In this document: piece by piece, positions 40,598 to 51,674 of the stretch
How positions within the stretch are numbered: the stretch's first letter is position 1
Layout: each line of letters starts with the position of its first letter
Assembly (NCBI GenBank): GCA_021208265.1
Contig: JAJOJU010000046.1
Span: 1 to 64,000 of the forward strand
DNA length: 64,000 nucleotides
Direction of reading: 5' to 3'
DNA from: Alphaproteobacteria bacterium
GTDB taxonomy: Bacteria > Pseudomonadota > Alphaproteobacteria > Micavibrionales > Micavibrionaceae
The notes under the pieces: model-generated
The model's database searches: none
Told to the model about the DNA's origin: nothing
Seen by the model: the letters and a program-made list of their open reading frames with translations, nothing else
Position numbers and translations under genes: made by a program

Positions 40598-40993
40598 TTA
40601 ATTCCCGGCGAGATCCTCAAGTGACGGCTCGTCATCGCCATCATCCATGTCATCGTCATCGTCGGATACTTCATCGTTACCGTAGATATTGGCGCTCTGG
40701 GAAGCCATAGCGCTCCACTCTTCTTCACCCTGCATCAGGTCGATGGAAGATTCATCATCATCCTGCACCACAACACGCTGATAGTTTTTAACGAGGTCTT
40801 CTTTCAAACCTTCGATCTCAACTGTTTCAGCGGCAATTTCACGCAGGGAAATAACGGGGTTTTTGTCATTGTCGCGATCTACAGTCAGCGGGGCGCCAGA
40901 GCCGATTTTACGGGCGCGCTGGGCAGCCACCATAACAAGCTCGAAACGGTTGGGAAGTTTATCAACGCAATCTTCAACGGTAACGCGGGCCAT
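40598..40993 (-). CDS. rpoZ: RNA polymerase omega subunit
   Basis: [54 protein letters not shown]. Confidence 0.97.
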   Translation of the reverse strand: MARVTVEDCVDKLPNRFELVMVAAQRARKIGSGAPLTVDRDNDKNPVISLREIAAETVEIEGLKEDLVKNYQRVVVQDDDESSIDLMQGEEEWSAMASQSANIYGNDEVSDDDDDMDDGDDEPSLEDLAGN

Positions 40994-41190
40994 GATTTGT
41001 ATATTCCTGTATTTTTCGTGAATTCAATCGGAAGACTTAAACCTTTTAGCCTTCCAGATCAAGAGCTTTATGGCTGAAATCCAAAAATATGCAAAAAGAC
41101 ATAAAATTAGATTGAACCGGGGAAGCGTTTTATGTCAGGTTCATATGAAGAAAAACTAATATTGCATCAAGCAAAACAATAATAAAAACA

Positions 41191-41817
41191 ATGAAAATAA
41201 AAGATTCGAGTAACCCTTCCCATACCCCCTTCTACCCCGAAGAAAAGCTGGCCGTGTTTATTGACGGTTCCAACCTGTACGCCGCTGCAAAGCTTTGGAC
41301 TTTGATATCGATTATCGCCTGCTTTTAAAATGGACGGCAGCACAAGGGCGGCTGGTACGTGCTTTCTATTATACCCTGTTGATGGAAGATCAGGATTATT
41401 CTCCCATTCGCCCGCTGGTCGACTGGCTGGATTATAACGGATATACCATGGTCACAAAGCCCGCCCGCGAGTATACGGACTCCCAAGGCCGCCGTAAGGT
41501 TAAGGGCAGCATCGATGTGGAGCTGGCTATCGATATGATGGAGATTGCCGATAATGTCGATCACATCATGATTTTTTCAGGCGATGGCGACTTCCGCCGC
41601 CTTATCGAAGCCGTGCAGCGCAAGGGCGTGCGGGTAACTGTTGTCAGCACAATCAAATCCTCCCCCCCCGATGGTGGCGGACGAACTGCGTCGTCAGGCC
41701 GATCATTTCATGGATCTTGACCAGCTGGCAGGCTATATCCAGCGGGATGGCTACATCCCTGCCGAAGATGACGAAGACTACGATGAGGAAATCCCCTCTG
41801 TTCGTACAAAAATCTGA
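41191..41817 (+). CDS. NYN-domain (LabA/DUF88-like) protein (two apparent frameshifts)
   Basis: LAVFIDGSNLYAAAK + ALDFDIDYRLLLKW...VELAIDMMEIADNVDHIMIFSGDGDFRRLIEAVQRKGVRV. Confidence 0.88.
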
Positions 41818-41878
41818 TCCGGGCTAAACAGTTTATCCACGCGGCTTGATTTTTTCCGGCAAGACGGCATCATACGGC

Positions 41879-42513
41879 ATGATTTTCAGCCCACCCGCCC
41901 ATGATTGTTCCTTATGCCCGCGCCTGACATCTTTCCGCACGGAAAACGCTCATAAGTTCCCGGACAAACATAATGCGCCGGTTCCGTCTTTCGGGGATAT
42001 GAGCGCCAGTCTGCTTATTGTTGGGCTGGCACCGGGGCTTAAAGGCGCCAATTTCTCCGGGCGGCCCTTTACAGGCGATTACGCCGGTGATCTGCTTTAT
42101 GGCACGCTGCTGAAATTCGGACGGGCGCAAGGCCAATACGAAGCCCGCGCTGATGACGGCCTGACGCTGATCGATACCCGCATCACCAACGCTGTGCGCT
42201 GTGTACCGCCCCAGAACAAGCCGGAAACATCGGAAATAAAACACTGCCTTGATTTTTAAAAACTGAGATAGCCGCCATGCCAAGCCTGAAAGCCATTCTG
42301 ACGCTGGGGCTTGTATCTCACAATGCCGTTATCAAAGTGCTGGGCGGTAAAGCGGCAAGTTATAAGTTTGCACACGGCGCCGTGCATGACCTGGGCGGGA
42401 TCAGGGTTTTTAATTCTTACCACTGCTCCCGCTACAACACGCAGACCAAACGCCTGACAACAGAAATGTTCGAAGCCGTGTTCACGAACATCGCCTGCTT
42501 TACGCAGCCATAG
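41879..42513 (+). CDS. Uracil-DNA glycosylase family (frameshifted)
   Basis: [30 protein letters not shown]...[14 protein letters not shown]...[18 protein letters not shown]. Confidence 0.88.
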
Positions 42514-44743
42514 AGTCAGGATCTTTCTTATCTTCGTTCTGATTACTTTCTTTGGCAGAAACTCTTTTTTGTTCCTTACCGCCGCGTACTTCATCCAGAA
42601 ACTTTCCGATCTCGCCGGTAAGCGTTTCCGCATGGCCTGCAAGCTCGCTTGCCATCTGCAACACATGATCAGCCGATTGCGATGTCTGTGTCGCCGCTGT
42701 TTGCACCTCGGAAATTCCTTCAGACACCTGTGACGTACCGGCAGATGCTTCCGTAACGTTCCGGCCAATCTCGGATGTCGCGGCATTCTGCTCTTCCACA
42801 GCACCTGCAACCGATGTTGTCGCACTATCGATCTTGCGTACGCTGGCAATGATGGAGTTCATAGCCTCCACCGCGCTGCGGATCGCCCCTTGAATACGGG
42901 CCACACGCTGGTCAATCTCTTCCGTTTTCTGGGCTGTTTCTGTTGCCAGCTTCTTGACTTCATCCGCCACCACGGCAAAGCCCTTACCGGCAGCTCCGGC
43001 ACGGGCCGCCTCAATTGTAGCGTTCAAAGCCAGCAGGTTGGTCTGGTCAGCGATATCTTTAATCGCACCCACAACTTCGCCAATGGAATCTGCCATGGCG
43101 TTAAGCTCCTGCACGGAAGCACTTGTGGCTTCCGCCTCATGCGCAGCAGAATTGGCGTTCTGAGCCACATCATTCACCTGACGGGCAATCTCGGAGCTGG
43201 AAGACGCAAGCTCTTCCGTGGCCGATGCCACTGTTTGCACGTTCGTGCTAGCTTCCTCTGCGGATGAAGCCACCATCGTACTGGCCTGCGTTGTCTGGGC
43301 GCTGGCCTGACGCATTTGCTGAGCCGTTGTCTGCATAGCTTCCGCCGAGCGGGATAATGCCTGAATGATTTCCGATGTACGGCCACTGAAATCATTCGCC
43401 ATAGCGTTCATAGCAGCGGCCTTATCTTCTTCGGCCTTTTGCTTCATGCGTTCTTGCTCGGCCTGCATGGATTCCATCTCAAGCCCGTTTTCCTTGAACA
43501 CTTGCACGGCCTTTGCCATATCGCCAATTTCATCTACACGCTCCAGCGAAGGTACGCTTGCCGTGTAATCCCCATTTGCCAAAACCTTCATGACATCGAC
43601 CATCTTGTTGATGGGCCGCGTAATCTGACGGGCATAAATTACTGTCATGAAAGCCACCACCAGCAAGATAGCCAGCGAAGTCAATCCGGCATAAAGTTCC
43701 TGCTTGTAAACAGGGGCCATAATTTCATCATACGCCACTTCGGTAATAACAGCCCAACGAACACCCTTGAAATCAATGGGTTCGTAAGAGATCAAAGACG
43801 TATCACCGGACTCATTAATACCAACCTCAACATCGCTTTCACCGTTCAGGGCTTTATCAATTTGCGCATCGTCAATGCGGGTTTGCAGGATGGTGTTTTC
43901 CTCAACATGGCGATCCTGACTACGCATCAGATGGTCGCTACCCACAAGATAGGCCTTGCCGGACTCACCCAGCCCTTCGACACTTTTCATCACATTGTTG
44001 ATACGCTCAATCGGCATCTGGAAAGCAATAACGCCCAGCAATTTGCCATCCGGACTCAAAATTGGTTGGGAAATAAAGGAAGCCGGGGCATCCGCGCTGG
44101 GTGAGTAAGGTTCAAAATCGATAAAGGCCTGATAACCTTCTTCCGGGTTATCCCGCGACATACGGAATATGCGGCCCAAGCCGGTGTCTTTCCATTCCCC
44201 TGTGTTCAGGTTGGTGGCATAATCCAGCTCTTTGAAAACCGTGTAAACAAGGTCACCATTCGGCGCAAACAGGAAAATATCGTAATAACCCTTGGTTTCA
44301 AGGAAATGGCGGAACCAGGGGTGATATGTGGTATGGGCCGCAGAATATTCACTGCCATCGCCTGCGGCATCCAGCTTGTGCTTTTCACCCAGCGGATTGG
44401 GGTTGTCCGTAATATATAATTTCTGCAGGCGGTCTTTTTGGTTAAAGCCCAGAAGATACCAGCCATCCATGTAGGCCGCCAAAGCATCACGCACGTAATC
44501 ACTGGTCGCCATCGTGGACAGGTCCTGACTGATACTGTCCAGATACAGGCCCAGACTTTCTGTCTTGGCATCACGCGTAATCGCCAGCTTTTTCTCGGCT
44601 TCTTCCAGCCCGTGCGTGCGGGCCATGTAATCGCTTAAGGCAAAACCCGCGATGGCATTCAACGCCGCCAGAGAAATCATGATTAAAGGGAGTTTAACGG
44701 CAATTCTCAGCCGGGAAAATGCTTTCAGCATAACTGGTACCAA
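42500..44743 (-). CDS. Methyl-accepting chemotaxis protein (cache, HAMP, MCP signalling domain)
   Basis: [35 protein letters not shown] hairpin-tip motif. Confidence 0.96.
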   Translation of the reverse strand: MVPVMLKAFSRLRIAVKLPLIMISLAALNAIAGFALSDYMARTHGLEEAEKKLAITRDAKTESLGLYLDSISQDLSTMATSDYVRDALAAYMDGWYLLGFNQKDRLQKLYITDNPNPLGEKHKLDAAGDGSEYSAAHTTYHPWFRHFLETKGYYDIFLFAPNGDLVYTVFKELDYATNLNTGEWKDTGLGRIFRMSRDNPEEGYQAFIDFEPYSPSADAPASFISQPILSPDGKLLGVIAFQMPIERINNVMKSVEGLGESGKAYLVGSDHLMRSQDRHVEENTILQTRIDDAQIDKALNGESDVEVGINESGDTSLISYEPIDFKGVRWAVITEVAYDEIMAPVYKQELYAGLTSLAILLVVAFMTVIYARQITRPINKMVDVMKVLANGDYTASVPSLERVDEIGDMAKAVQVFKENGLEMESMQAEQERMKQKAEEDKAAAMNAMANDFSGRTSEIIQALSRSAEAMQTTAQQMRQASAQTTQASTMVASSAEEASTNVQTVASATEELASSSSEIARQVNDVAQNANSAAHEAEATSASVQELNAMADSIGEVVGAIKDIADQTNLLALNATIEAARAGAAGKGFAVVADEVKKLATETAQKTEEIDQRVARIQGAIRSAVEAMNSIIASVRKIDSATTSVAGAVEEQNAATSEIGRNVTEASAGTSQVSEGISEVQTAATQTSQSADHVLQMASELAGHAETLTGEIGKFLDEVRGGKEQKRVSAKESNQNEDKKDPDSMAA

Positions 44744-44836
44744 CCTTTCTGGTTCGCATGCGCTTTAACGCGGTCATGTTCTTGTGTAGTACAATACTAC
44801 ATTTTCAGGCTTTAAAGAACTGTTAACTGCAAATAA

Positions 44837-44860
44837 AAAACCGGGCTAACGCCCGGTTTT
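44837..44860 (-). terminator. Intrinsic terminator
   Basis: aaaaccgggc-taac-gcccggtttt with U-tract on minus strand. Confidence 0.8.
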
Positions 44861-44898
44861 ACATAGATATCAGAAGTATACAATCTATCGTATACTGC

Positions 44899-45171
44899 TT
44901 ATTTTCTGGGAAGCTTCATGCTCTCAACCATGACTTCTTTCGTTGTCGGTTGAGCTTCCTCTTCAGCGCCGGCAGCCGGGCTAATGTCCTGAGGATTTGT
45001 AACGGAAGCAGAGGCCTGATCATCAGAACCGTAATCCTGAGACTCTTCACCCGCGGACGAGGAAGACTTCTGATAGGATTTCGTGCCCTTTACAAAGTGG
45101 TTGCCTTCACCGGCGATAGCGGCTGTGGAGCCGAAAATTGCCAGAGCGGCGATGATTACAAGTGTACGCAT
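44899..45171 (-). CDS. Small exported hypothetical protein
   Basis: 90 aa with N-terminal signal peptide MRTLVIIAALAIFGSTAAIAGE. Confidence 0.65.
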   Translation of the reverse strand: MRTLVIIAALAIFGSTAAIAGEGNHFVKGTKSYQKSSSSAGEESQDYGSDDQASASVTNPQDISPAAGAEEEAQPTTKEVMVESMKLPRK

Positions 45172-45250
45172 GTGTATCTCCTTAAAAATCGTTTAACGGT
45201 AATCGATGTGTGAGGAGGGTTGTATCATACTCCCTCCCCCCTGTCAACAA

Positions 45251-45985
45251 TTATGGAAAACTTTTGGATATGGAGAAGATTACACGATCTTCCCCATTAT
45301 CAGCAATGTCGCCCGGCTCATCCAATGTGGTGCCGACATAATCCAGCGCCAGATCAAACCCGGCCAGATTATACCCCAGGCCCACAGCATAATCGGTATA
45401 GCTATCAGCTCCAAAGGCCCTCTCATCATCAATCTGCTGATGGCCAACATGAGCATTGATTGCAAAATCATAAGGCAACGGCACACCAAGATACGCTGCC
45501 GAATAGAGCGACTGACCACTATCAGCAAAGAAATTGGGTGAATAGTTCACAGCGCCGGAAAGCGAGAAAATATCGAAATCATAGCCAAGGGCCAGAGCCA
45601 GTTCGAAGAAATCGTAATCAAGGCCGCTATTCGCACCGGGATACATATAATAAATAGCACCGATATCCCAGGAGATATTGCCGATCTCGCCGGCAAAACC
45701 GGCATGCGGATCCATCTCGACAGTCGCCTGGCTACCATCATTGAAATCTACGGAAGACCCCCAAACTCCGGCATAAAAACCGCTGTCATGTTCGTAATCG
45801 ATAGAGCCTTGCAGAGCGGGATGCTCATCGCTTTGCACAATACCGCGGAAAGCATATTCAGATGTGAATGTCACAGAGCCGGAGAATTCACCCGGAATTC
45901 CCATATCATCGGCAAACGCCGGAGCCGCAAATAGAGCGGATGCCAGCAAAGCAGTATACCCAAGGCTTTTAAATGAAAACGTCAT
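45251..45985 (-). CDS. TorF-family putative porin
   Basis: Signal peptide, GSVTFTSEYAFRGIVQSDEHPALQGSIDYEHDSGFYAGVWGSSVDF. Confidence 0.88.
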   Translation of the reverse strand: MTFSFKSLGYTALLASALFAAPAFADDMGIPGEFSGSVTFTSEYAFRGIVQSDEHPALQGSIDYEHDSGFYAGVWGSSVDFNDGSQATVEMDPHAGFAGEIGNISWDIGAIYYMYPGANSGLDYDFFELALALGYDFDIFSLSGAVNYSPNFFADSGQSLYSAAYLGVPLPYDFAINAHVGHQQIDDERAFGADSYTDYAVGLGYNLAGFDLALDYVGTTLDEPGDIADNGEDRVIFSISKSFP

Positions 45986-46076
45986 TGTCGTGTTATCCTT
46001 ATAACGGTCAAAAAAGAAATTGACCGGCAGAGAATAACCGAAACAAGGTGGCTTGGAAAGCCCCTTTGAGAACTGC

Positions 46077-47666
46077 CTAGAAAGACCCGTCTGCTGCCGT
46101 CAGGGCATCGGGCCGCACCTTATGGCGTTTCACGATTAGCTTGTTAAGGGCATGAATATAGGCGCGGGCTGAGGCCACCAGCGTGTCAGCATCGATTCCT
46201 TGCCCGTTCACGGTGCGGCCTGTTTCTTCCAGACGCACGGTCACTTCAGCCTGCGCATCGGTTCCCCCCGTCACGGCATGCACCTGATAGAGCTTCAGTA
46301 TAGAGTCATCATGCGGATATATGGCACGGATGGCGTTAAAGATAGCATCCACCGGCCCATTACCTTGAACTTTAGCCTGCTTTTCCTCGCCATCCACACG
46401 CAAGGTGATATCCGCCACTTGCGGGCCGTTGGTTCCGGCTTCCACATGCAGGGCCATGAATTTAATGCGGTCGTTATCTTCAGAAGCAATTTCATCTTCG
46501 ACAAGTGCTTTTAAATCATCCTCAAACACTTCTTTCTTCTTGTCTGCCAAAATCTTAAAGCGTTGGAAGGCTTCATTCAGCGCATGGTCACTAAGTTCAT
46601 AGCCCATTTCCTCCAGCTTGGCGCGGAAGGCATGACGGCCTGAATGCTTGCCCAGCACCAGCTTGCTCTCGGTAAGCCCCACAGATTCCGGGGTCATAAT
46701 CTCGTAGGTCTGGGCGTTTTTCAGCATGCCGTCCTGATGGATGCCGCTTTCATGGGCGAAAGCGTTCGCCCCGACAATCGCCTTATTAGGCTGCACGTTA
46801 AAGCCCGTGATTGAACTGAGCGTGCGAGATATTTTTGTAATACGCGTCGTATCGATTTCATTCTTGAAGGGTAGCGAGTCGGGGCGCGTGCGCATCGCCA
46901 TGATCACTTCTTCCAATGCCGCATTCCCGGCCCGCTCGCCGATGCCGTTAATCGTGCATTCAATCTGGCGTGCCCCGGCCTTCACCCCAGCCAGAGAATT
47001 CGCAACCGCCAGTCCCAAATCGTTATGACAGTGAACAGAGAGAATAGCCTTATCGATATTAGGCACGCGGTTCAGCAACATGGCAAAAAGCGCCGCGTAG
47101 TCATCGGGCATGGCATAGCCCACGGTATCAGGGATATTGATCGTAGTCGCCCCGGCGGCAATTGCCGTTTCCACAGCCTGGCACAGGAAATCATGTTCCG
47201 TGCGGGAGCCATCCTCCGCGCTCCATTCCACATCATCCGTGAATTTACGGGCCAGACTTACGCTTTCATGAATGGCTTCAATCACAGAATTCGGACCCAT
47301 TTGCAGCTTGTACTTCATGTGCAAAGGCGAAGTGGATATAAAGGTATGAATACGCTTATGTTTGGCGGGCTTAATCGCTTCCGCCGCCGATTCAATATCC
47401 CCCGCCTTGGCGCGGCACAAACCCGCCACGGTGGCGTTTTTCACGGTTTTGGCAATTTCGTTTACGGCTTCAAAGTCACCGGGGGAAGCAATGGGGAAAC
47501 CGGCCTCGATCACATCAACGCCCATTTCATCCAAAAGCGCCGCCATACGCAGTTTTTCTTCCAGATTCATGGAACAACCGGGCGATTGCTCGCCATCGCG
47601 CAGGGTTGTATCAAAAATAATGATACGGGACGGGTCTTTTTTAGACTCTTCGTAATGTCTGCTCAT
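46077..47666 (-). CDS. leuA: 2-isopropylmalate synthase
   Basis: IIFDTTLRDGEQSPGCSMNLEEKLRMA...HCHNDLGLAVANSLAGV. Confidence 0.97.
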   Translation of the reverse strand: MSRHYEESKKDPSRIIIFDTTLRDGEQSPGCSMNLEEKLRMAALLDEMGVDVIEAGFPIASPGDFEAVNEIAKTVKNATVAGLCRAKAGDIESAAEAIKPAKHKRIHTFISTSPLHMKYKLQMGPNSVIEAIHESVSLARKFTDDVEWSAEDGSRTEHDFLCQAVETAIAAGATTINIPDTVGYAMPDDYAALFAMLLNRVPNIDKAILSVHCHNDLGLAVANSLAGVKAGARQIECTINGIGERAGNAALEEVIMAMRTRPDSLPFKNEIDTTRITKISRTLSSITGFNVQPNKAIVGANAFAHESGIHQDGMLKNAQTYEIMTPESVGLTESKLVLGKHSGRHAFRAKLEEMGYELSDHALNEAFQRFKILADKKKEVFEDDLKALVEDEIASEDNDRIKFMALHVEAGTNGPQVADITLRVDGEEKQAKVQGNGPVDAIFNAIRAIYPHDDSILKLYQVHAVTGGTDAQAEVTVRLEETGRTVNGQGIDADTLVASARAYIHALNKLIVKRHKVRPDALTAADGSF

Positions 47667-47688
47667 GGGAATTCACCTATTGCACTTT

Positions 47689-47898
47689 TTATTTTAAGGG
47701 CCGTGCTTCATCGACCAGCATCACCGGAATGCCGTCACGAATGGGGAAGGCCAGCCCGGCGGATTTTGAGATCAGTTCCTGAGCTTTCGCATCATAGGAA
47801 AGCGGCTCTTTGGTCAGCGGGCAGACCAGGATTTCCAGCAATTTCGGGTCGATATCAGTCATGCCCTCTATAAAATAGGCTTTGAGGTCCTTGCGCAA
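47689..47898 (-). CDS. Trm112-family protein
   Basis: [47 protein letters not shown]. Confidence 0.93.
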   Translation of the reverse strand: MRKDLKAYFIEGMTDIDPKLLEILVCPLTKEPLSYDAKAQELISKSAGLAFPIRDGIPVMLVDEARPLK

Positions 47899-47925
47899 CT
47901 TTATTATGCGTATGAATTGAAATTT

Positions 47926-48614
47926 TTAATGCTGCGTTGTGCCAAGATTGCCTTGCGCTGCCGCGCCGGTTTCAAACTCAAGAAGCTGGAATAAAATCTC
48001 GGCCCGCGCCCGCTTGGTAGGGGCCTCCAGCAGCGCCTGTTTTTCACGCGGCGCGAACGGACAAATCATGGAAAGGCAGGTTAAAAGCTTTTCCTTGGGC
48101 GCTCGTCAATCCGCTCCCATTCGCAAGACAGGCCGTTGATTTGGAAATACTCTTTTAGCAAGCTTTTCAGCTTGTCCTTGCACAAACAGCCTTCACAAGA
48201 TTCTTCTTCGAAATCATTTTTATAGGGCGTCCAATCCGTTTTAACACGCCGGTGCAGCGTGGTAACTGATAGCTCCTCCGCCACGCGGAAACGACATATG
48301 CCGGTCAGGGAAATCTCGTAACGCCCGTCCTCAGTCTCCCGGAATTCAGTAATGCGACCCGCACAGCCCACAGCTTGTAAATCCGGCTTTTGCTGATGAC
48401 GTCCGTTTTCAAAATCGCGCAGCTGGATCATGCCGATCAAACGGTCGGTAGCCAAAGCACTGCTGACCATCTCCAGATAACGCGGCTCAAAGATGTTCAG
48501 TGGCAGCGTACCACCCGGAAGCAGAAGAACCCCTGTCAGCGGAAAGACAGGAAGGGTTGGGGGAAGATCCTCGAATTTCTGCGTGAAGGGGTTCATGCCA
48601 ATAAGATAGAACAT
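47926..48614 (-). CDS. LON peptidase N-terminal-like substrate-binding protein (frameshifted)
   Basis: LPVFPLTGVLLLPGGTLPLNIFEPRYLEMV; C-terminus PKEKLLTCLSMICPFAPREKQALLEAPT in a second frame after about 48098. Confidence 0.9.
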
Positions 48615-48676
48615 TTATGAGAATTGGGAAGCACTGAACAGCACTTTTTACTGCTCTTAGCCAGTGTGAAACCAAT

Positions 48677-49114
48677 TTAAGAGAGCTCTGCCGAGAACAG
48701 CTTCCCTATCCAACGCGTAACAGTATCACGCGGTGCTGGCAGATTTTGCTCGACCCCGGCCTCACGGAAAACCGCCTGCAACTCATCGACTGTATCGCGC
48801 AAACGCAATCTGTCCTTTACTTTACCGGAAGCGTCCTTGGTATACAGAATAGTATTCGCAAAGCTCAAACCGCCCCGCGCATCATATACAGACTTTATAT
48901 AAACCCGGCCATCATCCTGATTACTTCCACCTCCTGCCAGCGCAGCCCATGGAGAAACAGAAGCCGCAATCAGATTGGCAAACAAATGCAGGACAAAATT
49001 CTTTTGGCGTTCCGTAAAGATTTTGACCTCTTCGCCCCCTGTTTCAGTAGCGAAGATGGCAACAAGCCCACCTTTTTCATCTCTTAATATCTTGGCCATA
49101 GCAGAAATTCCCAA
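48677..49114 (-). CDS. Hypothetical protein
   Basis: 145 aa intact ORF, no family recognised. Confidence 0.55.
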   Translation of the reverse strand: MGISAMAKILRDEKGGLVAIFATETGGEEVKIFTERQKNFVLHLFANLIAASVSPWAALAGGGSNQDDGRVYIKSVYDARGGLSFANTILYTKDASGKVKDRLRLRDTVDELQAVFREAGVEQNLPAPRDTVTRWIGKLFSAELS

Positions 49115-49166
49115 TTTTTTATGACTTTAAATAAATTATGTAAATAAGTCAAATAAATTGGGAAGG

Positions 49167-50102
49167 TTACGAGAATAGAAGGGAAGATAGCTTACGGCGG
49201 CTTTCGATCACGAGCGGATCAACAGGCCCCAGCGCTTCAAAATATTTCAAAAGCTGCTTACGGGCCGCCTCTTCATTCCACATCCGGTTTTTCTCAATAC
49301 TAATAAGGAGCTGCTCAATAGCCGCTTCCTTCTTGCCTTCAGCAAACAATGCCCCGGCGAAGTCGAGCCGCGCCTGATGATCATCAGGGTTTTTAGCCAG
49401 TACCGCTTCAAACTGGGCTGCCGCACCGGAAGGTTTATTCTGTGCCAGTTCCAATGCCGTTTTGGCTTCGGCGAATAAGGGGCTTTTGGCAATTTCGGGC
49501 GGAGCGTTTTCCACCATGCCAGCCGCCTGCTCCAGCTCATTCGCGGCAATAAACACGCGCACGAGGCCTACATAGGCCTGTACGTTGCGCTCATCCTGCC
49601 CCAGCACCTGGACATATATATTTTGTGCGGTCATCAGATCACCCTGCGCCAAGGCTTCCGCCGCGCCTTTCAAGGCTTCGGGGATATCAAGCGCATCGGG
49701 TTTCATCTGCTTGGCAGCCTGTACCACCTTATGCAGGAAGGTCTTGATGGCACTTTCCGGCTGTGCGCCCTGAAACGCATCCACCGGGCGCCCCCCTAAA
49801 AAGGCATAGACAGTGGGCACGGATTGAATACGCAAGGCCTGCGCCAGTTCAGGGTTTTCATCAATATTCACCTTGGCCAGCAACACATCACCGCCCAGAT
49901 CATTCACCGCCTTTTCCAGTGTAGGCATCATCTGCTTGCAGGGACCACACCACGGCGCCCAGAAATCAACAATCACCGGCTTTTCCATTGAAGCCCGCAT
50001 GACCTTGTCTTCAAAATCGGGGGCGCTGACATCAAATATCACAGCGGCATTGGTATTGGCGGGGGCGTCCGGCCCACCTGACTTTTTACTACCGAAAAAC
50101 AT
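49167..50102 (-). CDS. Thioredoxin with C-terminal TPR-like region (YbbN/CnoX-like)
   Basis: VDFWAPWCGPCKQMMPTLEKAV then helical repeats. Confidence 0.93.
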   Translation of the reverse strand: MFFGSKKSGGPDAPANTNAAVIFDVSAPDFEDKVMRASMEKPVIVDFWAPWCGPCKQMMPTLEKAVNDLGGDVLLAKVNIDENPELAQALRIQSVPTVYAFLGGRPVDAFQGAQPESAIKTFLHKVVQAAKQMKPDALDIPEALKGAAEALAQGDLMTAQNIYVQVLGQDERNVQAYVGLVRVFIAANELEQAAGMVENAPPEIAKSPLFAEAKTALELAQNKPSGAAAQFEAVLAKNPDDHQARLDFAGALFAEGKKEAAIEQLLISIEKNRMWNEEAARKQLLKYFEALGPVDPLVIESRRKLSSLLFS

Positions 50103-50150
50103 GGCTGATATATTCCTCTTTAATATGAAGGAAATATGGGGTTATTCAAT

Positions 50151-50715
50151 CTAAAAGGCAAGAATTCTATGGTCATGCCCGGTATGGGCAATGAATTTTA
50201 AAAGATCAGCCGGCGTGAGCCCGATCGTCATAGCATTATCAAGCGGGTGGTAATTCACAATATCCGCCGCCATCATATCCTTATCCAGAATTAGCCTAAC
50301 GGCATGGGCCTTATCATTCACAATCGTGAACGGACAGACCGAGCCGGGGCGAATGCCCAGCATATCCCACAAAACGCTCAGCCGAGCCGAAAGATAGCCG
50401 CGCGCAGCCCAAATCAGCCTCCAGCTTTTTTAAATCCACTTCCGTTTCATTGGCTAGAACCACTAGAAAACTGTTCTTTTTCTTATCGCGCAGGAACAAA
50501 TTCCGACAATGCACGCCGGGGATGGCGGCCTTTAAATGCTCCCCTTCCGCCACCGTAAAAATGGGTGGGTGATGGTGTAAACTGTAAACAATATCAAGGC
50601 TTTGCAGCAGCGCGAATAAATCCGCCGGGCTGGTGGGAAGGGGCGGCAAATCAACATCGTTACTTTCGGATGCTTGCATAAGGGTTATATCGCCCTCAAA
50701 CCCTATCAAAATCAA
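50151..50715 (-). CDS. YbaK/ProX-type prolyl-tRNA editing protein (frameshifted)
   Basis: VYSLHHHPPIFTVAEGEHLKAAIPGVHCRNLFLRDKKKNSFLVVLANETEVDLKKL; continues after extra T near 50380. Confidence 0.88.
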
Positions 50716-50800
50716 GGTTTTTATAATTGCGATAATAAACTTTCTTTTAACGATTTTTCCCTAAAATGAAATCAACGAACAAAAAAACGAGGGCATTCTC

Positions 50801-50956
50801 ATGGACCACCAAGGCGATCACACGCCGGTTAATACAGCTGAGCAGCACAAGGCAGAGCTTGAAAAGCTGGGCCGCAAGCTGCTTGATCCTGTTGTCTATG
50901 TTGCCTGGTATAAAGCCGGGGCAGATTTTACGCCGCTGGTAAGAACGGGAGGCTGA
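50801..50956 (+). CDS. Candidate 51-aa small protein
   Basis: MDHQGDHTPVNTAEQHKAELEKLGRKLLDPVVYVAWYKAGADFTPLVRTGG with GAGGG upstream; 2-nt gap to next ORF. Confidence 0.5.
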   Translation: MDHQGDHTPVNTAEQHKAELEKLGRKLLDPVVYVAWYKAGADFTPLVRTGG

Positions 50957-50958
50957 AA

Positions 50959-51159
50959 ATGACTTTAGCACTTGATAAGCTGGTCGCCACAACCGAAGAG
51001 CTGTACAAAGGGCCACCGCCGGATAATGAAATCCAACCTCTAAATCTTGCAAGCACGGCATGGAAAGAGGTTGTGGGGGAACTTTACCAGCCCCCTGCAC
51101 CGCGACAAGAAAACATTGCAAGCCTTGCCCTTAACGGCGATGCACCAACGAATGGTTGA
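50959..51159 (+). CDS. Small hypothetical protein
   Basis: 66 aa ORF in a tightly spaced cluster. Confidence 0.5.
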   Translation: MTLALDKLVATTEELYKGPPPDNEIQPLNLASTAWKEVVGELYQPPAPRQENIASLALNGDAPTNG

Positions 51160-51161
51160 CC

Positions 51162-51443
51162 ATGATGAATATCGATCTCGCCGTTCTCCGTGAAGATGCC
51201 ATTATGCTGGTCAGCGATGAGCCGTTCCCCAGTGTTGTGCGCCGCGTGGAGTATTACCGCGATCAAAAACTGCTGATGCTGGTCTATAATAACCCGGCCT
51301 GCCCTGAGGAGCTCATGCAGTATGAGATCCCCGATCACATGACCAAAAAGATCGAAACATGCCCGAACATGATCATCTTTTCCGTCTACCCTGATCATAA
51401 GCCGATCGGCTATAAAGCGCCGCTTGTGCAAATTATTGATTAA
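51162..51443 (+). CDS. Small hypothetical protein
   Basis: MMNIDLAVLREDAIMLVSDEPFPSVVRRVEYYRDQKLLMLVYNN..., 93-95 aa. Confidence 0.6.
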   Translation: MMNIDLAVLREDAIMLVSDEPFPSVVRRVEYYRDQKLLMLVYNNPACPEELMQYEIPDHMTKKIETCPNMIIFSVYPDHKPIGYKAPLVQIID

Positions 51444-51501
51444 AAACCTCTTGCATCCCCCAAAAAAATAGTTATTGTGCAACCACTCTGGATACAAAAA
51501 T

Positions 51502-51576
51502 GCGAGTGTAGCTCAGGGGTAGAGCACAACCTTGCCAAGGTTGGGGCCGAGGGTTCGAATCCCTTCACTCGCTCCA
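51502..51576 (+). tRNA. tRNA-Gly (GCC)
   Basis: Acceptor GCGAGTG/CACTCGC, anticodon loop TTGCCAA, T-arm GGGTTCGAATCCC, CCA encoded. Confidence 0.96.
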
Positions 51577-51674
51577 TTCCTCTCCGGTTTCCTCCGAGGA
51601 ACCAAGGTTAGAGGGGTTTTCCTGACATATAACGCGCAACCTGTTTAACCGATTGGTACAGCAGGTGATACAGC

